From positions 1 to 64,000 of the forward strand of contig CALIRO010000045.1 in assembly GCA_938042245.1 (NCBI GenBank): a stretch of 64,000 nt of DNA, read 5' to 3'. This stretch comes from an uncultured Thermoguttaceae bacterium. Lineage in GTDB: Bacteria; Planctomycetota; Planctomycetia; Pirellulales; Thermoguttaceae. The position numbers and the translations under genes were made by a program. The notes beneath the pieces are model-generated. The model had not been told where the DNA came from and did no database searches. It saw only the letters and a list, made by a program, of their open reading frames with translations. Shown piece after piece: positions 44,453 through 53,836 of this stretch (its first letter is position 1; the number at the start of each line of letters is the position of its first letter).

Positions 44453-45403
44453 ATGGCGATTTATTTAGTGACTGGTGGCGCCGGCTTTATTGGCTCCCAT
44501 TTGGTGGAACGATTGGTTCAAGAAGGGGCCACCGTTCGGGTGGTGGATAATCTCAGCACCGGCCGAAAGGAAAACTTAGCCGCTGTTTGGGACAAAATCC
44601 AATGGTTCCAGGGGGATGTGTGCGATCAGCAGCTCATGCAGGAAGTGGTCCAAGGGGTGGATTGTATTTTTCATCAGGCTGCGTTGGCCAGTGTGCCTCG
44701 GAGTTTGGAAGCGCCGTTGGAAACCCATGCGGCTTGTGCTACGGGGACAGTTACGGTTTTGGAGGCGGCGCGGCGAGCAGGTGTGCGCCGGGTGGTCTAT
44801 GCCGCCAGTTCCAGCGCCTACGGCAACCGGCCCACCAGCCCGAAACAGGAAACAGATTTACCGGAACCGATTTCGCCCTACGGGGCAGCTAAATTGGCCG
44901 GAGAATATTACTGCCAAGCCTTTACCGCCGCTTTCGGTTTGGAGACAGTGATTTTGCGGTATTTCAACGTGTTTGGGCCTCGGCAGGATCCGGATAGTCC
45001 TTATTCGGCCGTCATTCCGATCTTTATTACGGCGTTGCTTCGAGGCCGACGACCGGTCATCTACGGCGACGGCCGGCAATCGAGGGATTTCGTCTATGTA
45101 GAAAATGTGGTGGAAGCAAACCTTTTGGCAGCCCAAGCGCCGAAGGCCGTAGGCCGGGTGCTAAATATCGGCAGCGGACGGGCTACCGATCTGCTCAGCC
45201 TGTTAGCCCTCTTAAGCCGACTGCTTCACGTGGAAGTCCAGCCGGAGTTTGCTCCCCCCCGTCCGGGGGATGTCCGGGAAAGTTTAGCCGACATCACGCT
45301 GGCCCAAAGGTTACTCGGTTATCAGCCCCAGGTGGATTTTGAAGAAGGCCTACGCCGGTCGATCGGCTACTATCGAACGCTGATCGAAAGCAGCGCAGCG
45401 TAA
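44453..45403 (+). CDS. UDP-sugar 4-epimerase-like extended SDR
   Basis: A 316-residue NAD-dependent epimerase/dehydratase. TGGAGFIGSHLVERL binds NAD; AASSSAYGN carries the catalytic Ser/Thr, SPYGAAKLAGE the YxxxK pair, and LRYFNVFGPRQDP the substrate loop. AAAGGAG precedes the ATG. The pattern fits UDP-glucose/UDP-GlcNAc 4-epimerases of the WbpP/GalE type, used for polysaccharide precursors. The exact sugar is unknown. A weak CCAAA/TTTGG hairpin followed by CTTTTT lies just past the stop (45414-45440). Confidence 0.92.
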   Translation: MAIYLVTGGAGFIGSHLVERLVQEGATVRVVDNLSTGRKENLAAVWDKIQWFQGDVCDQQLMQEVVQGVDCIFHQAALASVPRSLEAPLETHAACATGTVTVLEAARRAGVRRVVYAASSSAYGNRPTSPKQETDLPEPISPYGAAKLAGEYYCQAFTAAFGLETVILRYFNVFGPRQDPDSPYSAVIPIFITALLRGRRPVIYGDGRQSRDFVYVENVVEANLLAAQAPKAVGRVLNIGSGRATDLLSLLALLSRLLHVEVQPEFAPPRPGDVRESLADITLAQRLLGYQPQVDFEEGLRRSIGYYRTLIESSAA

Positions 45404-45413
45404 ACATCTTTTC

Positions 45414-45440
45414 CCAAAAGTTCCTTTGGATAGTCTTTTT
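45414..45440 (+). terminator. Weak intrinsic terminator candidate after the epimerase gene
   Basis: CCAAA (45414-45418) pairs with TTTGG (45425-45429) and is followed by ATAGTCTTTTT. The stem is short and AT-rich. Confidence 0.3.
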
Positions 45441-46074
45441 CAGCATGATCCCTTGATAGAGGAAGCATTTACCCCTCAAAAGAGTAAATTTTGTATTTCT
45501 GGCAGTCAACTTTTTAAGTCCGAAGAGGTGTGGATAGAGCGATTTAATATATAGAAAATAGATAAAATAAGTAAATTTTGTCTTTTCTAGTGCCCGAGAG
45601 GGAATGCCTTTCTATAAAGAGCCCTTAGACTAGGGGAAAGCCTATCTTATTTTGATTACTATGTTGATCATTTTAATGATCTTTAAGATGTAAAAATTTT
45701 CGGGCATCCCCCCTTTTATTGCTAACTGATTTAGTGTAGGCTATACCATCCTTTAGAGGGAATGCCTCTTGCCCCCCACGGAGAGGTATCACCCCAATGC
45801 CTGTCTTGCCAAAGCCACATTCCGCACCCCGTGAGAGACTCTCTCAATCAGGAGAACCGCTTCATCATATTGGGCTGAGGTATAAGAACGGCAATGGGAA
45901 CCGGGGATATATGAGCCCGTCATGCCTAGACAGGGTTTGCCTTCATTTAGCCGAAGGCCCCTCCACCATAGACGTGATGAACTGATCCCTTTGAGAAATT
46001 GCGAAATAAAACTGGTTATTACTTAGTGGACGGTGTGGGTCCAAACAGAAATGCTTGATATCGAGGAGGGATGT
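45441..46074. other. AT-rich 630-base stretch without genes
   Basis: From about 45480 to 45730 the DNA is strikingly AT-rich (for example TTTAATATATAGAAAATAG) compared with the GC-rich surroundings. GAGGGAATGCCT occurs twice (about 45597 and 45756). No supported ORF, RNA gene or transposon end was seen. Confidence 0.5.
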
Positions 46075-46713
46075 ATGGCCACGAAAATCCGATTGTTGGT
46101 CGCCGATGATCATGAAATGGTCCGGTTGGGCTTGAAAAGCCTTCTGGAAGGCACAGAGATTGAAGTAGCGGCCGAGGCGGCTAGCGGCGAAGAGGCGGTT
46201 CGGGTCGCCCTGAGTCAACCGGTCGATGTGGTCATCCTGGATATTCGGATGCCCAACGGCGATGGCCTGACCGCTCTGGGCCGGATCAAACTCGAAAAGC
46301 CGCAGTTGTCCGTGTTGATCCTATCCAGTTATGACAATCCTACGTATGTGGCCCGGGCGGTGGCCTTGGGGGCCAACGGTTATGTCCTGAAAGGCGCAAG
46401 CCGAGAGGAATTGATCCAGGCGATTCGCACCGCCGCCAAAGGAGAAAGCACCTGGACTCGGGATGAGCTTCGGCGGGTTACCGGCGCGTTGGCCACTCCA
46501 CGGTTGGCTTCGGATGTGGAAGTGCCCCTGACGCAGCGGGAAAGCGAGGTGCTGAAGCAACTGGCCCACGGCCTGACCAATAAAGAAATCGCCCAGGCCC
46601 TCCATATCAGCTACGAAACGGTTAAGGAACACGTCCAGCACATTTTGCGCAAAATTGGCGTTACCGACCGGACCCAGGCGGCGGTGTGGGCGGTACGCAA
46701 AAATCTGGTCTAG
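46075..46713 (+). CDS. NarL/FixJ-type response regulator
   Basis: 212 residues from the ATG at 46075 (GGAGGG upstream). The receiver domain has acidic residues Asp11-Asp12, phospho-acceptor Asp56 in VVILDIRMPNG, LSSYDNP and VLKGAS (switch Lys). A C-terminal LuxR-type helix-turn-helix follows (LTQRESEVLKQLAHGLTNKEI, HISYETVKEHVQHIL). No sensor kinase gene is nearby, so it is an orphan in this window. Its targets are unknown. Confidence 0.95.
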   Translation: MATKIRLLVADDHEMVRLGLKSLLEGTEIEVAAEAASGEEAVRVALSQPVDVVILDIRMPNGDGLTALGRIKLEKPQLSVLILSSYDNPTYVARAVALGANGYVLKGASREELIQAIRTAAKGESTWTRDELRRVTGALATPRLASDVEVPLTQRESEVLKQLAHGLTNKEIAQALHISYETVKEHVQHILRKIGVTDRTQAAVWAVRKNLV

Positions 46714-47101
46714 CGATGCTGTTTTTGCACCTAGGGGCCTTCGGCCGGAGCCGGGGTGTGCACTAATGCCTCTCCCCGCTGTGGGAGAGGCCGGCTTGGC
46801 CGTCAGGCAAAAGCCGGGTGAGGGGGCGCCGAAGGCGAAGCCGGATGAGAGGATGCCCTGGAGGCCACGGGCGGAGACGCCCGGGATACCTGTCCTCCGC
46901 CTCCTGTGTGTCATTCCTGCGCAGGCGGGAATCTAGGCCGCTGTGTGCTGCTTGCTAGTCTGGCTCCTGGCTGTTTACGTCGGTAGGGATACAGGGATGC
47001 CAAAGGAGCAGGTTTAAAGGGGCTGGGCTGCTGCTTACACTGGGATGAGAAGAGTGGGGCCGGTCTTGATGTTCGGCTAGAAATTACAGGAGGTTGATCG
47101 C
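46714..47101. repeat. Intergenic with CCCTCTCCC block and CCCGC palindrome
   Basis: From about 46768 to 46853 lie GCCTCTCCCCGCTGTGGGAGAGGC and GGGTGAGGGGGCGCC units. GTCATTCCTGCGCAGGCGGGAATC lies at about 46910-46934. No gene is seen in this 388-base gap. Confidence 0.65.
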
Positions 47102-48457
47102 ATGGCCAAGGCGACGGATGTTCGACTGGTGTCGGTCCAGGCCCAGACGGAGCATTTTGATTATCGGATGCCGATCAAGTTTGGCGGTCGGGCCTTAAGC
47201 GATGTGCTTTTGTTTCATGTGACGGTGGAGGTGGAGAGTCGGCTTGGTGGCCGGGGGGAGGGGTTTGGCTCGATGCCGATGGGCAACATTTGGGCCTGGC
47301 CCAGTAGCCGAGCAACGCCCGAGCAGACGCTGGCTGCTATGACCGCCTTGGCCCATCGGATGGTGGAGCGGGCTAGCCAGTACGAGGAGTTCGGTCATCC
47401 ATTGGAAATTACCCATGAGCTGAACCGTCAGTATTTACAACAGGAGGCCGAAGCGATTTGCCAGGAGTTGAATACTCCGGAGCCGATGCCTCGGCTGGCG
47501 CAACTAGTGGCGGCCAGCCCTTTGGAAGCGGCCATCCACGATGCCTATGGCAAAGCCCTAGGCGCCAACTCCTACAACCTGCTAGGGCCGGAGTTTGTCA
47601 ACCGGGACTTGGCCTTTTATTTGGACCAGCAGTTTGCCGGGGAGTATTTGGATCGTTATACGCTGCGGGACCCGAAGCCCCGGATGCCGCTTTATCATTT
47701 GATTGGGGCGTTGGATCCGCTCACCGCGGGCGATGTGCAGAGTCGGCCCAGCGACGGCCTGCCGGTTACCCTGGACGAGTGGATTTTGTACGATGGGCTA
47801 ACGCACTTAAAGATCAAGCTCAACGGCGACGATTTGGCCTGGGACGTGGAGCGGGTGGTGGGCGTAGAACGGGTGGCTGTGGAAGCTCAGGGCCGTCGGG
47901 GCTGCCGCCAGTGGTTTTACTCGGCCGATTTCAACGAGCGGTGTCAGAGCGTCGATTATGTGCTGGAGTGGTTGGCCAAGGTGGGCGAGCGGGCGCCGGA
48001 GGCATTGGCTCGGCTGCAATATATCGAACAGCCCACCCATCGGGATTTGGCCGCCCATCCGGAAAACAAAATGCACCGGGCCGCCGCCATCAAACCGGTC
48101 GTGATCGACGAGTCGTTGGTGGATTACCAGAGCCTGCTTCTAGCCCGAGAGTTGGGCTATTCCGGCGTGGCGCTGAAGACCTGTAAAGGGCACAGCGAAG
48201 CCCTTATGATGGGGGCGGCGGCTCAGAAGTTCGGCATGTTTTTGTGTGTGCAGGATTTGACCTGTCCTGGATATTCGTTTTTACACTCTGCTTCGTTGGC
48301 CGCTCGGGTGCCCACCGTAGCGGCCATCGAAGGCAACGCCCGGCAATACTGCCCGGCCGCTAATGCCGCCTGGGCAACCCGGTATCCAGAATTTTTCCAC
48401 CCTACCGACGGCAGTGTGCCCACAGGCCTTTTAACCGGTCCAGGCCTGGGCATCTGA
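47102..48457 (+). CDS. Enolase-superfamily (mandelate racemase/MLE-like) enzyme
   Basis: A 451-residue protein. The barrel part shows HLKIKLNGDD (KxK-type catalytic Lys), YSADFNERC, YIEQPTHRD and VVIDESLVDY (metal ligands Asp, Glu, Asp/Glu in order), then LKTCKGHSEAL. These are the conserved positions of the MR/MLE branch, which abstracts a proton next to a carboxylate. The N-terminal capping domain is longer than usual. AGGAGG precedes the ATG. The substrate (sugar acid or dipeptide-like) is not deducible and it has no operon partner. Confidence 0.88.
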   Translation: MAKATDVRLVSVQAQTEHFDYRMPIKFGGRALSDVLLFHVTVEVESRLGGRGEGFGSMPMGNIWAWPSSRATPEQTLAAMTALAHRMVERASQYEEFGHPLEITHELNRQYLQQEAEAICQELNTPEPMPRLAQLVAASPLEAAIHDAYGKALGANSYNLLGPEFVNRDLAFYLDQQFAGEYLDRYTLRDPKPRMPLYHLIGALDPLTAGDVQSRPSDGLPVTLDEWILYDGLTHLKIKLNGDDLAWDVERVVGVERVAVEAQGRRGCRQWFYSADFNERCQSVDYVLEWLAKVGERAPEALARLQYIEQPTHRDLAAHPENKMHRAAAIKPVVIDESLVDYQSLLLARELGYSGVALKTCKGHSEALMMGAAAQKFGMFLCVQDLTCPGYSFLHSASLAARVPTVAAIEGNARQYCPAANAAWATRYPEFFHPTDGSVPTGLLTGPGLGI

Positions 48458-48809
48458 AGACGTTCGGTTCCATCCCATCCGACGCTCTGTGTTCTTCCTT
48501 TCCCGGGTTTTTTACCGGGTACGTCCAACGCGGTTCGCCGCTCACGTTTTTTTGCTATTTTCTCCCCTTGGGGCAATTTTCTTTTCAGGAGCCAGGGGGT
48601 GCGTTTTTTCCTTGGCGAACGTAAAAAGAGCGGAGAAGTGGGAGAAGTGGTAGCCTTCTGCTTTCTAAAGAGCAAGTCCCGCCAGACAATGGCCCACCTG
48701 TTGACCGCCTCATATCGAATCCCACTCATGTAGTGGAAAATCGACGGCGTGGCCTGTGGGGGGGAAGTTCTTTCCTGTGGGTTTTAGTCTTTTAGAAGGA
48801 GGAGCTGTC
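48458..48809. other. 350-base gap after the enolase-superfamily gene
   Basis: No gene. A small hairpin CCCGG-GTTTTTTA-CCGGG lies at about 48502-48519. The remainder shows no repeat of the other families. Confidence 0.35.
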
Positions 48810-50159
48810 ATGAACAAAGGTATTGTCAGTCGGATGTGGTTTTGGGTGCTTTTGGGAAGCGGGTTAGCTTTGCTGTGGGGGAGCCGGTTGGCGTGGAGCG
48901 GGGCGCCAGCGGTGGAGCAGAAGCCGAAGCCAGCGGCCCCTGTCAAAAAGCCGGCCCCGCCCCAGGCAAGCCTGAAAATTGTTTCCCCGAAGCCCAACGC
49001 CACGGTAAGTGGCCAGGTGCTTGTGCAGGTGCAGATGGAGGTTGTTCCTGCCGGGGCGGTGCCGCCGAAGCAAATGTTTGCTGGTCTGGGCGGGCCGCCG
49101 TGGGTGCCGCTCCAGCAACAAAAAGACCTCTGGGAAGGAAAACTGGATAGCAGTTTGGTTCCTAACGGCCTTCAGCAGCTCCGGATTGTTACCGAGATTT
49201 CCCGGGTTCGGGCCGCTGCGCCGGTTCAGCTAGATAACCCACTGCGCATCTGGTTTGCCGATTTGCATAGCCATACTTCCTATTCCGATGGGGTATTCTT
49301 CCCAGCCGATGCATACCATTACGCCCGCCAGACGGCCAAACTGGATGTTTTTGCTTTGACCGACCATTTGGAATCGCTGGACGATGCGGAATGGTTGGAC
49401 ACGCGGGAGGCGGCCTGGAAGGCCAACCAGATGGGCCAGTTTGTGGCGTTGGTGGGGCTGGAATGGTCGAAGCAATGGGGACATTTGTGCATCTATGACC
49501 CGCCTACCTACCGCTGGCCGAGCGATCCCCAACAGTTCTACAAGGCCCTGGTGGAGGCTAAAGTGGTCGCCAAATTCAATCATCCCGGCGACGGGACCGT
49601 TTCGCATAGCGGCCTGGCCTATTCCGAAATCGCCGATCAAGCCGTCCAACTGATGGAAGTCCGAAACCCCCAGGAAGAGTTGGCCTATCGCCGGGCGCTG
49701 CGATTGGGCTGGCATTTGGCCCCGGACGGTTCCACCGATACCCATCAGGCCAAGTGGGGCGCCCTGAACACCTGGACGGCCATCCTGGCCCCGGGGCTTT
49801 CTCCACGTAACATCCTCGACGCCCTGGCCAATCGCCGCTGCTATTCCACCCAGGATCGGAATTGCCAGGTGTTGTTTACCGTAAACGGTGCCCCGATGGG
49901 CAGCATCTTGACTACGCCGATCCCCAAAGTTCTGATCCGGCTCCAGATCGAAGACCCTGACCCCAACGACGCCATCGGCGCCGTAGAACTTTACGAAGAT
50001 GATCGGCTCTTACAGACCATCCCGGCCAACCATCGGCAACTGGCCTGGGAGAAGAGTTTGGCGACGACGCCCGGCAAACATTACTACTGGTTCAAAGTCC
50101 TCCAGGCCGATAAAAACACCATTTGGACTGCCCCGGTTTGGGTGAACGTCGCTCCTTAA
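48810..50159 (+). CDS. PHP-domain metallohydrolase, exported
   Basis: 449 residues from the ATG at 48810 (AAGGAGG upstream); a longer frame from 48756 is unlikely. A signal peptide (VLLGSGLALLWGSRLAWSGA) and a Pro/Lys linker precede an Ig-like domain (LKIVSPKPNATVSGQVLVQV). The PHP domain starts near residue 165 with IWFADLHSHTSYSDG, followed by FALTDHLES, GLEWSKQWGHLCIY, KFNHPGDG and DGSTDTHQ; these supply the His/Asp metal ligands. It keeps the full metal site, unlike the CehA-like protein at 38959. It is probably a phosphoesterase-like enzyme outside the cytoplasm, substrate unknown. Confidence 0.85.
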   Translation: MNKGIVSRMWFWVLLGSGLALLWGSRLAWSGAPAVEQKPKPAAPVKKPAPPQASLKIVSPKPNATVSGQVLVQVQMEVVPAGAVPPKQMFAGLGGPPWVPLQQQKDLWEGKLDSSLVPNGLQQLRIVTEISRVRAAAPVQLDNPLRIWFADLHSHTSYSDGVFFPADAYHYARQTAKLDVFALTDHLESLDDAEWLDTREAAWKANQMGQFVALVGLEWSKQWGHLCIYDPPTYRWPSDPQQFYKALVEAKVVAKFNHPGDGTVSHSGLAYSEIADQAVQLMEVRNPQEELAYRRALRLGWHLAPDGSTDTHQAKWGALNTWTAILAPGLSPRNILDALANRRCYSTQDRNCQVLFTVNGAPMGSILTTPIPKVLIRLQIEDPDPNDAIGAVELYEDDRLLQTIPANHRQLAWEKSLATTPGKHYYWFKVLQADKNTIWTAPVWVNVAP

Positions 50160-50338
50160 ACTCGCTTTAGGCCCTTGTCGAAAACCGTATAATCCATTGG
50201 GAGTAGGGACATATCCCATGTAGCCTACCTGCTGGCTGGTGGGCCGGCTTGGTTTCCCGGAGGAAACGATCAGAGGTTAAACAGCCGTATTCGGCGGTTG
50301 GGATTTTTGGGTCTTGGTAAGGCAGGCAGAAGGGATAT

Positions 50339-50881
50339 ATGGAAGCAAAGAATGTGCCTTGGTGGCGGCCGTATGCGGCGGGGGCCCTGCTGGGTCTGGT
50401 AGCCATTGCATCGGCCTGGGCCACCACCCGGTGGATGGGTAAAACTACCTATCTGGGCGCATCGACCACTTTTGTCCGGGCGGTTGGTTTTGTGGAACAG
50501 GCCGTTGCACCGGACCATGTGGCCCAAAACGCCTACTTCGCCAAAGAAAAGGTTCGCATCGAATGGCAATTCATGCTGATTGGGGGCGTATTTATTGGGG
50601 CGTGGATTGGGGCGGTCTTGGATGGTTCGTTTCGATGGGAGGCGGTGCCGCCGGTCTGGCGAGAGCGGTTTGGCCCCTCGGTGGGTAAACGAGCCATTGC
50701 TGCCATCTTGGGCGGTGTACTGATGATGATTGGCGCTCGGCTGGCCGACGGCTGTACCAGCGGCAACGGCCTGAGCGGCCTAATGCAGCTGTCGGCTAGC
50801 GGATTCCTGGTGTTGCCGGTGTTTTTCGGCGTCGGAGTGCTCACCGCTATGCTCCTGTATCGACGGAGGACCTCCGCATGA
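50339..50881 (+). CDS. YeeE/YedE family membrane protein, first half
   Basis: A 180-residue protein with four to five hydrophobic helices and the conserved GARLADGCTSGNGLSG motif with its Cys. The family (sulfur transport, YeeE/YedE) imports thiosulfate or related sulfur compounds, or moves persulfide sulfur. It overlaps the next gene by 4 nt (ATGA), so the two half-size proteins probably assemble into one transporter. No tusA or sulfur oxidation genes lie next to it. Confidence 0.88.
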   Translation: MEAKNVPWWRPYAAGALLGLVAIASAWATTRWMGKTTYLGASTTFVRAVGFVEQAVAPDHVAQNAYFAKEKVRIEWQFMLIGGVFIGAWIGAVLDGSFRWEAVPPVWRERFGPSVGKRAIAAILGGVLMMIGARLADGCTSGNGLSGLMQLSASGFLVLPVFFGVGVLTAMLLYRRRTSA

Positions 50882-51408
50882 GCACCGAACATTGGCTCGG
50901 ACTAATTACCGGCGTGTTGTTTGGTCTGCTTTTGCAACAGGGCCGAATCCTACGCTACGAAAAACAACTCGGCGCCATGCTCCTGCGGGACATGACCATC
51001 TTCAAGTTCATGCTTTCGGCGGTCGTGGTGGGCATGATCGGCATTACTCTGCTGGTGCAGACGGGACAGATCAGTTATAGCCATAAGGCGCTCAATCTCG
51101 GCGGGTTGCTTGTGGGCGGAGTGATCTTCGGGGTGGGGTGGGCGATGACCGGTTTCTGCCCCGGCACCTCTGTGGGCGCACTGGCAGAAGGTCGCTGGCA
51201 TGCGGTGTTTGCCATCCTGGGGATGATGATCGGCGCTGCTCTTTTTGCCGAGATCTATCCCACGCTCCAATCCACGGTGCTGGCCTGGAAAGACTTCGGT
51301 AAAGTCGGCCTACCGGAACTGCTAGGGATTTCGCCTTGGGTGGTTGTGGTGGTCTTTGCCGGGGTGAGCGCGGGGGCATTTTACCTCTTCGAAAAGTTAG
51401 GCCTATAA
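50878..51408 (+). CDS. YeeE/YedE family membrane protein, second half
   Basis: A 176-residue protein with about five hydrophobic helices. GWAMTGFCPGTSVGALAEGR carries the conserved Cys of the second YeeE repeat. It is translationally coupled to the preceding half-transporter and ends in a hydrophobic helix (WVVVVVFAGVSAGAFYLF). Confidence 0.88.
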   Translation: MSTEHWLGLITGVLFGLLLQQGRILRYEKQLGAMLLRDMTIFKFMLSAVVVGMIGITLLVQTGQISYSHKALNLGGLLVGGVIFGVGWAMTGFCPGTSVGALAEGRWHAVFAILGMMIGAALFAEIYPTLQSTVLAWKDFGKVGLPELLGISPWVVVVVFAGVSAGAFYLFEKLGL

Positions 51409-51563
51409 GAGGCGGGAAGTCCTTTTCGTGGACGCGGATTTTCCCGACGGGTAGGCCGCGCACAAGTCCTTGCATCGCCTCCCCGGTCAAGGCCTAGCCG
51501 TTCTCGATTGATGCAGGATTTCCGCCAGAATGGCCGGCCTTTGCGGTTAGCCATAAGATGCCC

Positions 51564-52556
51564 TTACGGCTCCAGGACGATTTTGCCGGCCAAGACGCCG
51601 GTTTTGCCGAGGGTGTTTTCCTCTTGCAGGCGGTGGGCATAGGCCGTTTCGGCTAGTTTCATCACGCGGTCGATCCGTGCGCGGAGAGTGCCCTCGGCCA
51701 GCCATTGGTTGATTTGCTCGGCAGATTGCCGTTGGACCTCAGCCGGGGCGTTGAACATGGCAAACCCGTGGATGGAGCAATCTTTGACATAAAAGGGGCC
51801 GACCGGCAACACACTGCGGGCTTCTCGGCCTGCCATGAGCACTACCCGTCCACCCAACCGCAGATGGCCCACCATTCGCTCCAGGTCCGGTTCCCGGAGC
51901 GTTTCCCACCAGATATCGACACCCTTAGGGGCAAATTGGCGGATGGCTTCGTCGGCGTCTTCGGTCCGATAGAGGATGACCCGATCCGCGCCCAACTGTC
52001 GGCAAATCTCGGCCTTTTCGGGGCTGCCGGCAGTAGTGATTACCGTAGCCCCGGCCAATTTGGCCATTTGCACTACACAGGAACCCACCCCGCCCGAACC
52101 GCCGTGAACAAAAAGCACTTCTCCTGGTTGGATCCGTGCATGGCGGAAAAGGCCCAGATGGGCGGTGATGGCCACCAAGGCCAAGGCAGCCGCCTCCCGA
52201 TCCGACACGCCCGGCGGCGTCGGATACAGCCATTGTTCCTCCACGCAGGCATATTCGGCAAAAGTACCCTGCCGGCCTAGCATGCCCTGGTTGCTGCCCC
52301 AGACCCGATCGCCGGGCCGAAACCGCGTGACCTCCGGCCCGACCTCGACGACCGTACCGGCCAGGTCGCAGCCGACAATGTACGGCATCGGAATCGGCAT
52401 CCGAACCGTTCCCGAACGGATGTACGTATCAATCGGATTGACCGATACCGCCCCCACCTGAACCAGTACCTGGGAGCCGGTGGGTTGGGGCGTAGGCAGC
52501 TCGCCATAGTGGATCACTTCCGGCGGACCGGTCTGTTCGATATATGCAGCTTTCAT
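51564..52556 (-). CDS. NADPH:quinone oxidoreductase-like MDR protein
   Basis: A 330-residue medium-chain reductase. PQPTGSQVLVQVGAVSVNPID, GCDLAGTVVEVGPEV and GDRVWG form the N-terminal domain, and HGGSGGVGSCVVQMAKLAGA the NADPH-binding motif. The zinc-ligand pattern of alcohol dehydrogenases is absent, so the quinone oxidoreductase (QOR/Qor) branch fits. It is transcribed away from the ebo-like genes and has no operon partner. Confidence 0.92.
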   Translation of the reverse strand: MKAAYIEQTGPPEVIHYGELPTPQPTGSQVLVQVGAVSVNPIDTYIRSGTVRMPIPMPYIVGCDLAGTVVEVGPEVTRFRPGDRVWGSNQGMLGRQGTFAEYACVEEQWLYPTPPGVSDREAAALALVAITAHLGLFRHARIQPGEVLFVHGGSGGVGSCVVQMAKLAGATVITTAGSPEKAEICRQLGADRVILYRTEDADEAIRQFAPKGVDIWWETLREPDLERMVGHLRLGGRVVLMAGREARSVLPVGPFYVKDCSIHGFAMFNAPAEVQRQSAEQINQWLAEGTLRARIDRVMKLAETAYAHRLQEENTLGKTGVLAGKIVLEP

Positions 52557-52858
52557 GCCCAGCTCCTTCGGAGGAATAGTTTGGATAATCGAGTAATCTT
52601 TCTGGGGCCCTCGCCTCTACTTGGACGCCCTTTTGAGAATTATACTAGGTTTGTCCATTGGCTGCTGTGACGAGATCAGCAGAGAAACATCTTTGTTCTT
52701 AATCGCCAGCTCCACAGGCTGGAAGTGGCAGGTTCGAGCGACAAGAACGCCAGGCAAGCATCTTTTTTGGGGATGATGTGGGCGGCGGATAGGGCAGAAG
52801 ATTTATTAACACGTCCAGAGCAGGAGGCAAGCATCTTTTCCTACGGAGAGCCGATGGA
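52557..52858. other. Divergent gap between QOR and ebo-like genes
   Basis: About 300 bases with no gene. The 13-base string GGCAAGCATCTTT occurs twice (near 52754 and 52826). No clear promoter was identified. Confidence 0.35.
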
Positions 52859-53710
52859 ATGCGCTTTGCTTATAGTCTGAACGCCTATTTGAAGTATCCG
52901 GTGGAAGAGGCGATTCGGCGGGTGGCTCGACTGGGTTATGAAGGGGTGGAGCTATTGGCGGATGTGCCCCATGCCTGGCCGGTGGGGCTTTTGCCCCAGC
53001 AAAAGGAGTTGATCCGATCCACTCTGGCGGAGACTGGCCTGGGCATTTCCAATGTGAACGCATTTATGATGAATGCGGTGGCCGATATTCGCCAGCCGTA
53101 TTGGCACCCTTCCTGGATTGAATCGGACCCCTATTATCGGGCCATCCGACGGGAACATACGAAACGTTGCCTCCGGTTGGCCGCCGAACTGGGTGCCCCA
53201 ACGATCCAGACCGAACCAGGCGGCCCCCTGCCGGCGGATACCACCTGGCGCCAGGCTGCCCGGCTGTTCTACGACGAGCTGATGCCCTGTGTCGAACTGG
53301 CGGAGCAGTGCGGGGTCGATCTATTGATCGAACCAGAGCCGGGCCTTTTGATCGAACGGTTTGAGCAATACCTAGAATTTGTCGATTGGATCGGTTCCCA
53401 GCGCGTGGGGTTAAACTTCGACATCGGTCATGCCTTCTGCGTAGGCCAAGAGCCGCAAACCTGGATCCCCACCCTGGCCTCGCACACTCGGCATTATCAT
53501 CTGGAAGACATTGCCGCCACCAGAGAGCATCGGCATCTGGTGCCCGGCCAAGGAGCCATTGATCTGCCGGCGGTTCTGGCAGCCATTGAGCAAACCGGCT
53601 ATGATGGGTGGATTACCGTGGAACTGTATCCGTACGTGGATGACCCCGATGCTGCCGGTCGAGCCGCCAAGAAGTATCTGGACCGCTTGCGAAATAACCC
53701 ATCTTCTTGA
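52859..53710 (+). CDS. Xylose isomerase-like TIM-barrel protein (first paralogue)
   Basis: A 283-residue AP endonuclease 2/xylose isomerase-like barrel protein. It opens FAYSLNAYLKYPVEEAI. The metal-site residues show in LLIEPEPGLLIERFE (Glu), GLNFDIGHAFCVGQEP (Asp, His), YHLEDIAATREHRHLVPGQG (His, Glu, His) and WITVELYPYVDD (Glu). It is a clear paralogue of the protein at 54850. AGAGCCGATGGA precedes the ATG. It is the first gene of a collinear set with a UbiA gene. The reaction is probably sugar or cyclitol isomerisation/epimerisation. Confidence 0.88.
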   Translation: MRFAYSLNAYLKYPVEEAIRRVARLGYEGVELLADVPHAWPVGLLPQQKELIRSTLAETGLGISNVNAFMMNAVADIRQPYWHPSWIESDPYYRAIRREHTKRCLRLAAELGAPTIQTEPGGPLPADTTWRQAARLFYDELMPCVELAEQCGVDLLIEPEPGLLIERFEQYLEFVDWIGSQRVGLNFDIGHAFCVGQEPQTWIPTLASHTRHYHLEDIAATREHRHLVPGQGAIDLPAVLAAIEQTGYDGWITVELYPYVDDPDAAGRAAKKYLDRLRNNPSS

Positions 53711-53836
53711 GCCGCCCTTGCCAAGGCACGGCTATCAGGGGGGAGGTTGGCCCGCTCCTGCAACCGGTAGCCAGTCCGATCCTTCCCCGTTAGGGGGTGG
53801 ATAATCTATGACGCATTCTCCTCATGGGAAATCAAG

